A DNA stretch of 64,000 bases from Streptomyces luomodiensis. Lineage in GTDB: Bacteria; Actinomycetota; Actinomycetes; Streptomycetales; Streptomycetaceae. This document shows positions 27,024-35,735 of the stretch, piece by piece. Numbering within the stretch: the stretch's first letter is position 1; each line of letters begins with the position of its first letter. The notes beneath the pieces are model-generated. The model saw only the letters and a program-made list of their open reading frames with translations, was not told the DNA's origin and did not search any database. The position numbers and the translations under genes were made by a program. The stretch covers positions 3,472,001 through 3,536,000 of the forward strand of contig NZ_CP117522.1 of the NCBI RefSeq assembly GCF_031679605.1, in the 5' to 3' direction.

Positions 27024-27665
27024 ATGGCCATCTACACACTTCCTGAACTTCCGTACGACTACTCGGCGCTGGCCCCGGTCATCAGCCCCGAGATCATCGA
27101 GCTGCACCACGACAAGCACCACGCCGCGTACGTCAAGGGCGCGAACGACACGATGGAGCAGCTCGCGGAGGCGCGGGACAAGGATCAGTGGGCCTCGATC
27201 AACGGCCTCGAGAAGAACCTGGCCTTCCATCTGTCCGGCCACATCCTGCACAGCATCTACTGGCACAACATGACCGGTGACGGCGGCGGCGAGCCGCTGG
27301 AGAAGGACGGGGTCGGCGAGCTGGCCGACGCCATCGCCGAGCACTTCGGCTCCTTCGCGGGGTTCAAGGCCCAGCTGTCCAAGGCGGCGGCCACCACCCA
27401 GGGCTCGGGCTGGGGCGTCCTGGCGTACGAGCCGGTCAGCGGGCGGCTGGTGGTCGAGCAGGTCTACGACCACCAGGGGAACGTCGGGCAGGGCTCGGTG
27501 CCGATCCTGGTCTTCGACGCCTGGGAGCACGCCTTCTATCTGCAGTACAAGAACCAGAAGGTGGACTTCATCGAGGCCATGTGGAAGGTGGTCAACTGGC
27601 AGGACGTGGCGCGCCGTTACACGGCCGCCAAGGAGCGCGCCCACAACCTCCTGCTGGCTCCGTAA
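27024..27665 (+). CDS. sodF: Iron superoxide dismutase
   Basis: SodF turns superoxide into oxygen and peroxide in the cytosol. The 213-residue protein starts [16 protein letters not shown] and has metal ligands His28, His76, Asp165 and His169 ([10 protein letters not shown]). The Nur box and the close match to the Streptomyces SodF N-terminus argue for the iron enzyme used when nickel is scarce, in place of the nickel enzyme SodN. The ATG at 27024 was chosen by family; the upstream frame contains the operator. A shared terminator follows. Confidence 0.94.
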   Translation: MAIYTLPELPYDYSALAPVISPEIIELHHDKHHAAYVKGANDTMEQLAEARDKDQWASINGLEKNLAFHLSGHILHSIYWHNMTGDGGGEPLEKDGVGELADAIAEHFGSFAGFKAQLSKAAATTQGSGWGVLAYEPVSGRLVVEQVYDHQGNVGQGSVPILVFDAWEHAFYLQYKNQKVDFIEAMWKVVNWQDVARRYTAAKERAHNLLLAP

Positions 27666-27734
27666 CCCGGAGCGCCCGCCAGAGCCCCTGCTCGCGTGAT
27701 CGTCTTCTCACCGGACACCGGGCAGGCGGAAAAA

Positions 27735-27769
27735 GGGACCCCCGCGCGGTCGACTCGCGCGGGGGTCCC
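27735..27769. terminator. Bidirectional terminator between sodF and the DsbA-like gene
   Basis: A perfect 14-bp stem (27735-27748 and 27756-27769) with a 7-base loop. A-rich sequence (AAAAA) precedes the left arm, which gives a T tract on the minus strand. Confidence 0.88.
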
Positions 27770-27807
27770 GTCGTGGGCGGTGGTGGTCCTTGCCGTCGGT
27801 CGAAACC

Positions 27808-28443
27808 TCAGTCGAAGATCGGGCCGACCGTCCGGGTCCGCTTGATCTCGTAGAAACCGGGGATCGAGGCGACCATCAGCGTGCCGTCCCACAGCCTGGC
27901 GGCCTCCTCGCCCTTGGGGGCCGGGGTGACCACCGGGCCGAAGAAGGCGATCTGCTCGCCGTCCGCACCGGGGACGGCGATGACGGGGGTGCCCACGTCC
28001 TGGCCGACCAGGTCGATGCCCTCCTTGTGGGAGGCGCGCAGCTCGGTGTCGTAGGCGTCGGAGTCGGCGTAGTCCGCGAGCTCGGCGGGGAGACCGGCCT
28101 CCTCAAGGGCGGCCACGATGGTCTCGCGGTTCTTCTCCAGGCCCTGGTTGTGGAAGCGGGTGCCGAGGGCGGTGTAGAGGCGGCCGAGGACCTCGCTGCC
28201 GTGCTTCTGCTCGGCGGCGATGCAGACCCGGACCGGGCCCCAGGCGGTCTTCAGCAGCTCGCGGTACTCCTCGGGCAGCTCATCGAGCTTGGGCTCGTTC
28301 AGCACGGCGAGGCTCATGACGTGCCACCGCACCTCGACCGGGCGCACCTTCTCCACCTCGAGCATCCAGCGCGAGGTCATCCAGGCCCAGGGACACAGCG
28401 GATCGAACCAGAAATCAGCAGGAGTCTTGGCGGTCTCGGTCAC
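27808..28443 (-). CDS. DsbA-fold protein of the Rv2466c (mycothiol nitroreductase) type, CPWA active site
   Basis: This 211-residue thioredoxin/DsbA-fold protein is close to M. tuberculosis Rv2466c, a mycothiol-dependent oxidoreductase. Shared segments are DFWFDPLCPW, ITSRW/MTSRW, EVRWHVMSLAVLNE, AWGPVRVCIAAEQ, GQDVGTPVI, FFGPV and EIKRTRT near the end. In Rv2466c, from memory, the motif is CPWC; here it is CPWA (Cys17, Ala20), so the second cysteine is missing and a one-cysteine mechanism with mycothiol is likely. The start is GTG at 28443 behind a strong GAGGAGAAAAC site. It is divergent from the aminopeptidase gene. Confidence 0.85.
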   Translation of the reverse strand: MTETAKTPADFWFDPLCPWAWMTSRWMLEVEKVRPVEVRWHVMSLAVLNEPKLDELPEEYRELLKTAWGPVRVCIAAEQKHGSEVLGRLYTALGTRFHNQGLEKNRETIVAALEEAGLPAELADYADSDAYDTELRASHKEGIDLVGQDVGTPVIAVPGADGEQIAFFGPVVTPAPKGEEAARLWDGTLMVASIPGFYEIKRTRTVGPIFD

Positions 28444-28612
28444 GTTTTCTCCTCGAACGGGCGCGTAGGTATGGCATGTGAAATAAAAGGCTGACCACCT
28501 CAGCCAACGCGGGCGGGGCGGGAGCTCATTCCCCGGTGCACCTGTCAGTGCGCCGTGACATGATTCCCGCTGTCCGATATCCGAGACGAGACTTTGCCGA
28601 GGGAGCCGCTTC

Positions 28613-31258
28613 GTGCCCGGTGAGAACCTGACCCGTGACGAGGCCCGTGCGCGGGCGAAGCTGCTGTCCGTCGAGGCGTACGAGGTGGCGCTCGACCTGC
28701 GGTCCGCGGTCGGGGAGCACACCGGGTCCGGGCCGCGCACCTTCCGCTCCACGACGACGATCCGCTTCCGCTGCGCGGAGCCGGGCGCGGCGACCTTCGC
28801 CGATCTGGTGGCGCCCTCGGTGACCTCGGTGCGGCTGAACGGGCGGGAGCTGGACCCGGCGGCCGTCTTCGACGGCTCCCGGATCGCCCTGGACGGGCTC
28901 GCCGCCGAGAACGAGCTGGTGGTGGACGCGCGGTGCGCCTACAGCCGGACCGGCGAGGGGCTGCACCGCTTCGTGGACCCGGAGGACGGCGAGGTCTACC
29001 TCTACACCCAGTACGAGCCGGCCGACGCCCGCCGGGTCTTCGCCAACTTCGAACAGCCGGACCTCAAGGCCCCGTTCACCTTCTCGGTGACCGCCCCCGA
29101 GGGCTGGACGGTGCTCGGTAACGGGACGGCCGGCCGGGTCGAGCCGTCCGGGGCGGGCGACGCCTCGGCGACCACCCACTTCACCCCGACCCGGCCCATC
29201 TCGACGTACATCACCGCCGTGGTCGCCGGTCCGTACCACTACGAGAGCGACCTCTACCGCCGCACGCTGCCGGACGGCTCGGAGCTGGAGATCCCGCTGG
29301 GGGCCCTGTGCCGCAAGGGGCTGGCCAAGCACTTCGACGCGGCCGATATCTTCACCGTCACCAAGCAGGGCCTGGACTTCTTCCACGACCACTTCGACTA
29401 TCCGTACCCGTTCGGCAAGTACGACCAGGCGTTCGTGCCGGAGTACAACATCGGCGCGATGGAGAACCCGGGGTGTGTGACCTTCCGGGAGGAGTTCGTC
29501 TTCCGCGGCAAGGTCACCCAGGCGTCCTACGAGCACCGGGCCAACGTCATCCTGCACGAGATGGCGCATATGTGGTTCGGCGACCTGGTGACCATGGAGT
29601 GGTGGGACGACCTGTGGCTCAAGGAGTCGTTCGCCGACTTCATGGGGGCCTTCGCGCTGGTCGGGGCGACCCGCTTCACCGACGGCTGGATCACCTTCGC
29701 CAACCGCCGTAAGGCATGGGCCTACCGCGCCGACCAGCTCCCGTCCACCCACCCGGTCACGGCCGACATCGGGGACCTGGAGGACGCCAAGCTCAACTTC
29801 GACGGGATCACCTACGCCAAGGGCGCGTCCGTGCTCAAGCAGCTGGTGGCGTACGTCGGGCAGGACGCCTTCCTGGAGGGTGCGCGGCGCTACTTCAAGC
29901 GGCACGCGTACGGCAACACCCGGCTGTCGGATCTGCTGTCGGTGCTCGCCGAGACCTCGGGGCGGGACATGGCCACCTGGTCGCGCGCCTGGCTGGAGAC
30001 CGCGGGGGTCAACGTGCTCACCCCGCAGGCCACCTATGACGCCGAGGGACACATCACCGAGCTGGCGGTGGTCCAGGAGGCCGCGGACAGCGCTGGTTCC
30101 GATGGTGCGGCTCCGCCGCGCGGGACGCTGCGGCCGCACCGGGTGGCCGTCGGGCTGTACCGCAAGGACGCCCCGTCCGGTGAGCGCGCCGGTGCGCTGG
30201 TGCGCTACGCCCGCGCCGAGGTGGACGTCGACGGCCCCCGTACGGTCGTCACCGAGCTGACCGGGGCCGCCCGGCCCGATCTGATCCTGGTCAACGACGA
30301 GGACCTCACCTACTGCAAGGTCCGCTTCGACGTGGATTCGCTGGACACCCTGCGCGAGCACCTGGGCGAGCTGACCGATCCACTCGCCCGCGCGCTGAGC
30401 TGGTCCGCGCTGTGGAACCTCACCCGCGACGCGCTGCTGCCCGCCCGGGACTACCTGGAGCTGGTGCGGCGGTTCGCCGGGGCCGAGAGCGACATCGGGG
30501 TGCTCCAGATGGTCCAGGCGTGGGCGCTGTCCGCCCTGCACTACTACTCGGCGCCGGACGCCCGGGAGGAGGCCGGCGCCCGGCTGGCCGAGGCCGCGCT
30601 GCGCGAGCTGCGGCTGGCCGAGCCGGGCAGCGGCCATCAGCTGGCCTGGGCGCGGTTCTTCGCCCAGGTCGCCGCCGCCGACTCCGAGGTGCGGCTGCTG
30701 CGCGGGCTGCTGGACGGCACGGCGCGGATCGACGGCCTGGATGTGGACCAGGAGCTGCGCTGGACGTTCCTGGCCGCGCTGGCCGCGAGCGGCCAGGCCG
30801 ACGAGGCGCTGATCGCCGCCGAGCTGGCCCGCGACGACACCGCGTCCGGCAAGCGCCACCAGGTGCGGTGTCTGGCCGCCCGGCCCTCCGCCGCGGTCAA
30901 GGCCGAGGCGTGGGAGGCGGTGGTGGAGTCCGACCGGCTCTCCAACGCCCTGGTGGAGGCCACCATCTCCGGTTTCGACCAGCCGGGCCAGCGGGAGCTG
31001 CTGGCGCCGTACGCACCGCGCTACTTCGAGATGATCGAGCGGATCTGGCAGGAGCGGTCGATCGAGATCGGAATGGCGATCGTGCGCGGGCTGTTCCCTG
31101 CCGCCCTGGGCGACGCCGACACCCTGGAGGCCGCCGACGCCTGGCTGAGCGGCCACCCGGACGCGGCGCCCGCGCTGCGCCGGCTGGTCCTGGAGGCACG
31201 CGACGACCTCGCCCGCGCCCTGCGCGGCCAGGAGTGCGACGCGCGGGCGGCCCGCTGA
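28613..31258 (+). CDS. pepN: Aminopeptidase N (M1 family), copy 1
   Basis: This cytosolic zinc metallopeptidase of 881 residues removes N-terminal residues from peptides. The exopeptidase motif GAMEN is at 281-285 and the zinc site HEMAHMWFGD begins at His315 (His315, Glu316, His319), with Glu338 in KESFADFMG. The C-terminal helical ERAP1-like domain follows the TWSRAWLETAGVN segment. The start is GTG at 28613 (PGENLTRDEARARA). A close paralogue lies at 35736. Compared with that copy this one has a longer Ser/Gly insert around residue 180 and at about 495. A terminator follows. Confidence 0.94.
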   Translation: MPGENLTRDEARARAKLLSVEAYEVALDLRSAVGEHTGSGPRTFRSTTTIRFRCAEPGAATFADLVAPSVTSVRLNGRELDPAAVFDGSRIALDGLAAENELVVDARCAYSRTGEGLHRFVDPEDGEVYLYTQYEPADARRVFANFEQPDLKAPFTFSVTAPEGWTVLGNGTAGRVEPSGAGDASATTHFTPTRPISTYITAVVAGPYHYESDLYRRTLPDGSELEIPLGALCRKGLAKHFDAADIFTVTKQGLDFFHDHFDYPYPFGKYDQAFVPEYNIGAMENPGCVTFREEFVFRGKVTQASYEHRANVILHEMAHMWFGDLVTMEWWDDLWLKESFADFMGAFALVGATRFTDGWITFANRRKAWAYRADQLPSTHPVTADIGDLEDAKLNFDGITYAKGASVLKQLVAYVGQDAFLEGARRYFKRHAYGNTRLSDLLSVLAETSGRDMATWSRAWLETAGVNVLTPQATYDAEGHITELAVVQEAADSAGSDGAAPPRGTLRPHRVAVGLYRKDAPSGERAGALVRYARAEVDVDGPRTVVTELTGAARPDLILVNDEDLTYCKVRFDVDSLDTLREHLGELTDPLARALSWSALWNLTRDALLPARDYLELVRRFAGAESDIGVLQMVQAWALSALHYYSAPDAREEAGARLAEAALRELRLAEPGSGHQLAWARFFAQVAAADSEVRLLRGLLDGTARIDGLDVDQELRWTFLAALAASGQADEALIAAELARDDTASGKRHQVRCLAARPSAAVKAEAWEAVVESDRLSNALVEATISGFDQPGQRELLAPYAPRYFEMIERIWQERSIEIGMAIVRGLFPAALGDADTLEAADAWLSGHPDAAPALRRLVLEARDDLARALRGQECDARAAR

Positions 31259-31274
31259 CGGCACCGTCAGGCGT

Positions 31275-31300
31275 GCGCCGAGCCTGTGGCGGCTCGGCGC
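31275..31300 (+). terminator. Terminator after aminopeptidase copy 1
   Basis: A perfect 10-bp stem (31275-31284 and 31291-31300) with a 6-base loop is followed 10 bases later by TTTT. Confidence 0.8.
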
Positions 31301-31415
31301 GCGGGGTGCCTTTTCGGCATTCGAACTGCCGTCCTTTAGTGCGGTGTTGTCCGCTTTTGTCGACGACTGTGTAACAGCGGTTAGCCGGTGGAGCGGGCGC
31401 GGGAATGGCGGTGGC

Positions 31416-32438
31416 ATGAGTCACAACACGCCGCTGTCCCCCCGCCCTCTCCACCACCTCTCGGACGTCCAGCGCCGCGTCCTGACCACACGTCAGCTGC
31501 GCGAACACGGTGTGTCCGGGTCCGTCGCCGCGGAGCGCTGCCGGCCCGGCGGGCCCTGGCAGCAGATCCTGCCGGGCGTCCATCTGCTCCACCCCGGCCC
31601 ACCGACCAGCGAGGAGCGGCTGCTGGCCGCGCTGCTGTACACCGCGAGCCGTGGCCAGGGGGCCGACGGCGGGGCGCCCGGCGGCGGCCCCTCCGGCGAG
31701 GCGATGATCACCGGGCTGGCCGCGCTCGCCCTGCACCACTTCTCCTCCGCTCCCCCGCTGGCCTCCCTGGACCAGGTCGACGTCCTGGTGCCGCGCACCC
31801 GGCGGCTGCGCGCCACCGGTTTCGTCCGCTTCGTCCGGGCCGGCACCCTGCCCGGCCCCCAGTACCTCGCGGGGGTGCCCACCGCCCCGGTGGCCCGCGC
31901 CCTCGCCGACGCGGTGGCCCGGCTCGCCGATCCCACCCTGGTCCGCGGACTGCTCACCGAGTCCGTGCGCCACGGCCACTGCGACGCCGCGGCCGTCGTC
32001 GCGGAGCTGAGCGCGGCCCGGCTGCTGTCCCGGCCGCATGTCGTGGACGCCGTGGACGCGCTGCTCGCCGAGGGCCGGGCGATCGCCGAGGGACGGCTGT
32101 ACGACATGGTGCGCGGCCACCATCTGCCCGAGCCGCTGTGGAACGTGGAGCTGCGGCTGCCCGGCGGGCCCTCCCTCGGCGGGGTGGACGCCTACTGGCA
32201 GGAGCAGGCGGTGGCGGTGGAGATCGACGCGCGGTCGCCGCGCCAGGACGAGCACGCCTGGCGCGGCGACCGCGGCCGCACGCGCGACCATCTGGAGAGG
32301 CTCGGCATCACGGTGGTGCGGGTCACCCCGAAGAGGCTGCGGGAGTCCCTGGCCGAGCAGGCCGCGGTGGTCCGTACCGCCCTGATCGCGGCGGCCGACC
32401 GCGACCCGGCCTCCTATGTGGTGGTGATGCCCCGCTGA
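31416..32438 (+). CDS. AbiEi-like N-terminal domain with VSR-like nuclease-fold C-terminus, unknown function
   Basis: This is a 340-residue protein of a type common in actinobacteria. Residues about 10-60 look like the winged-helix 'transcriptional regulator of abortive infection' domain (VLTTRQLREHGVSGSVAAERC, then GPWQQILPGVHLL). A middle region resembles AbiEi antitoxins (DQVDVLVPRTRRLRATGFVRF). The end (about 255-330) looks like a DUF559/VSR PD-(D/E)XK fold: LGGVDAYW, AVAVEIDA and then DHLERLGITVVRVTP. No AbiEii-type toxin is adjacent, so it is not shown to be part of a toxin-antitoxin pair. The ATG at 31416 was chosen; no strong ribosome site is present. Confidence 0.7.
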   Translation: MSHNTPLSPRPLHHLSDVQRRVLTTRQLREHGVSGSVAAERCRPGGPWQQILPGVHLLHPGPPTSEERLLAALLYTASRGQGADGGAPGGGPSGEAMITGLAALALHHFSSAPPLASLDQVDVLVPRTRRLRATGFVRFVRAGTLPGPQYLAGVPTAPVARALADAVARLADPTLVRGLLTESVRHGHCDAAAVVAELSAARLLSRPHVVDAVDALLAEGRAIAEGRLYDMVRGHHLPEPLWNVELRLPGGPSLGGVDAYWQEQAVAVEIDARSPRQDEHAWRGDRGRTRDHLERLGITVVRVTPKRLRESLAEQAAVVRTALIAAADRDPASYVVVMPR

Positions 32439-32472
32439 CGTGGCCGGCGCCCCGAGCCCCGGCGCGGGCGGA

Positions 32473-34215
32473 TCAGGGCTTGCGCAGCAGCAGCTCGGTG
32501 TTGCGGTCCGTCGGGTCACCGGCGAGCTTCTGGCTGGCACCGGGCGCGTTGAAGGACAGCTCGCGGTAGAGGGCCGCGAGGCCGGTCTGGGACAGGTCCG
32601 TGAAGTCCGTGCGGTGCGGTGCGGCCGACTCGATGAGCGTGGTGAACAGCGAGAGCGTGCCGTCGTGGTTGTCCACCACCTCGATCACCCGGGCCAGCTG
32701 GGGGAAGTCCACGTGCGAGGCGGTGGTGATCTCCCAGAAGGTGCCGTGCGGGGTGATCTCGTTCTGGTGGCTGTGGCCGTTGATCCAGGCGAGCACCTGG
32801 GGGTGGCGCCGGAAGAGGGCGACGACCTCGTCCCCGCCGTGGCGGGCCTCGCCCGGCCGGTCCGGGTCGTGGTTCATGTTGTCCAGGCTGCGGCTGTAGT
32901 GGTGGCTGAAGACGATCACGTAGTCGTCCTCGTGGGCCTTCAGGGTCCGCTCCAGCCAGCGCAGCTGGGCGGTGCCGAGCGACCCGGTGTAGTGGCCGCC
33001 CGGGTCGGTGGTGTCCAGGCTGATGCCGACCACGCCGTCGGAGATCCGGAACGTGTAGTAGAGGGTGCCCTGGTCGAGGTTGTCCTTGGTGTAGCCGTGG
33101 CCGACCGGGCCGGGGCCGGCGGCGCCCGGGTCGAGATGCGCGGCCAGGTACTCGGCCTGGGTGAAGGGGGCGCGGCGCTCATCGGGAGTGATCGTGCGCA
33201 TGTCCTTGGCGTACGCCTCCAGCAGCGCCTTCATCTCCGTGCCCGTGGGGTCGGCCCCCTTGCGCGTCCCCTTGTAGAGCTTCTCGGCCGCCGCCGCCGA
33301 GATGATCTCCAGCTTGCGCTTCCCGGTGGCGAAGTCCGCGTAGTAGTCGTGGCCGAAGGAGTAGACACCGCCGGCCAGGTCGTCGTGGTTGCCGATGGTG
33401 GAGTACCACGGCAGCCGCAGCCCGGGGCTGTGGACGGTGCGCAGCGCGGCCTCCAGGAAGCCGTCGACGCGCGGGAAGCCGAGCTTCTTGTCGGCGTCGC
33501 GCAGGGCCTGCTCGGGGTGCCAGAACTCCTTGTGCCCGCTGTTCTGGACGCCCTCGTAGTGCCGCGGATCGCCGGTGTTGGGGGTGATCCGGCCGCCGTT
33601 CATCGCGGTCAGGAACCACTCCAGCTCGATCTTGGCGTTGTTGTCGGTGTTGTCGCCGGTGGTCATGACGAACGACAGCGGCGCCCCGGTGGCGGGCCCG
33701 CCGCGCAGTCCGTTGATCCGCTCGATGAGCGAGGCGACCCCGGCGATGGTCAGCGCCTCGTGCGGCCGCCACGCCCCGGCGCGCCCGGCGCGCAGGAACT
33801 CGTAGCGCATCGGGTGCTGGACATCGGTCAGGTGCAGATCGGTGAGCTGGACGAACGAGGCGAGCGCGGTACGCCGGTCCGCGCGGCCGCCCTGTGCGCC
33901 GGTGATCTCGGTGCGGATCTCCCGGGCCCAGGCGGGGCCCGCGGCGAGCCGCCGGTAGCCGGTGGTGCCGTGTGCGGCGGAGAACGCCTCCAGCGTGGTA
34001 CCGGCCGTCGAGGGCGCCGCGGGGGCCTGCACCACCCGGCGGGCCGCGGCGCGCGCGGTGGCGGGCTGCGAGGCGCCGGCCGAACCGCTGCCGGGCCCGA
34101 AGGCGAGCCCCAGACCCGCCGTGGCACCGGCGGCGGCGGTGGCGGCGAGGAACGTGCGCCGGTCGACGGCGGCGACGGCAGCTGCGGCGGACCGTACGGA
34201 CCGTATGCGGGACAT
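32473..34215 (-). CDS. Tat-exported metallophosphoesterase (TIGR03767-type)
   Basis: This 580-residue calcineurin-like phosphoesterase is probably secreted. A twin-arginine signal starts at Arg19-Arg20 (DRRTFLAATAAAGATAGLGLA). The metal-binding set is in order: FVQLTDLHLTD, TTGDNTDNN, IGNHDDLA, VFSHHYSR and INGHSHQNE. The substrate is unknown; the layout matches the actinobacterial family TIGR03767. The ATG at 34215 was chosen because GGGGAG lies seven bases upstream and it places the Tat motif correctly; the frame open to 34365 has no site. It is convergent with the AbiEi-like gene and divergent from asd. Confidence 0.88.
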   Translation of the reverse strand: MSRIRSVRSAAAAVAAVDRRTFLAATAAAGATAGLGLAFGPGSGSAGASQPATARAAARRVVQAPAAPSTAGTTLEAFSAAHGTTGYRRLAAGPAWAREIRTEITGAQGGRADRRTALASFVQLTDLHLTDVQHPMRYEFLRAGRAGAWRPHEALTIAGVASLIERINGLRGGPATGAPLSFVMTTGDNTDNNAKIELEWFLTAMNGGRITPNTGDPRHYEGVQNSGHKEFWHPEQALRDADKKLGFPRVDGFLEAALRTVHSPGLRLPWYSTIGNHDDLAGGVYSFGHDYYADFATGKRKLEIISAAAAEKLYKGTRKGADPTGTEMKALLEAYAKDMRTITPDERRAPFTQAEYLAAHLDPGAAGPGPVGHGYTKDNLDQGTLYYTFRISDGVVGISLDTTDPGGHYTGSLGTAQLRWLERTLKAHEDDYVIVFSHHYSRSLDNMNHDPDRPGEARHGGDEVVALFRRHPQVLAWINGHSHQNEITPHGTFWEITTASHVDFPQLARVIEVVDNHDGTLSLFTTLIESAAPHRTDFTDLSQTGLAALYRELSFNAPGASQKLAGDPTDRNTELLLRKP

Positions 34216-35558
<1,343 letters not shown>

Positions 35559-35577
35559 CGCCGGTGCGCGACACGAG

Positions 35578-35609
35578 CGTGGGAGCGGCCCGTGCGGGTC
35601 GCTCCCACG
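35578..35609 (+). terminator. Terminator after asd
   Basis: A 10-bp stem (35578-35587 and 35600-35609) with an inner CCCG/CGGG stem, 20 bases past the stop. Confidence 0.8.
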
Positions 35610-35735
35610 TCCGCGTCCGGGCGGGCTCGGTCGCCCACTGGCCGCCGGTGCCCTGGGACCGACCGTCCGACATGCGAGGATGGCCATCCGCCTGACGCAT
35701 GGCGTACCGCACCTGACGAACGGGAGTAATCCGAC

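Noticed and set aside
31416..32438. AbiE-type toxin-antitoxin system
   Set aside because: Only the AbiEi-like protein is present; neighbours are an aminopeptidase gene and a convergent phosphoesterase gene, with no nucleotidyltransferase toxin.
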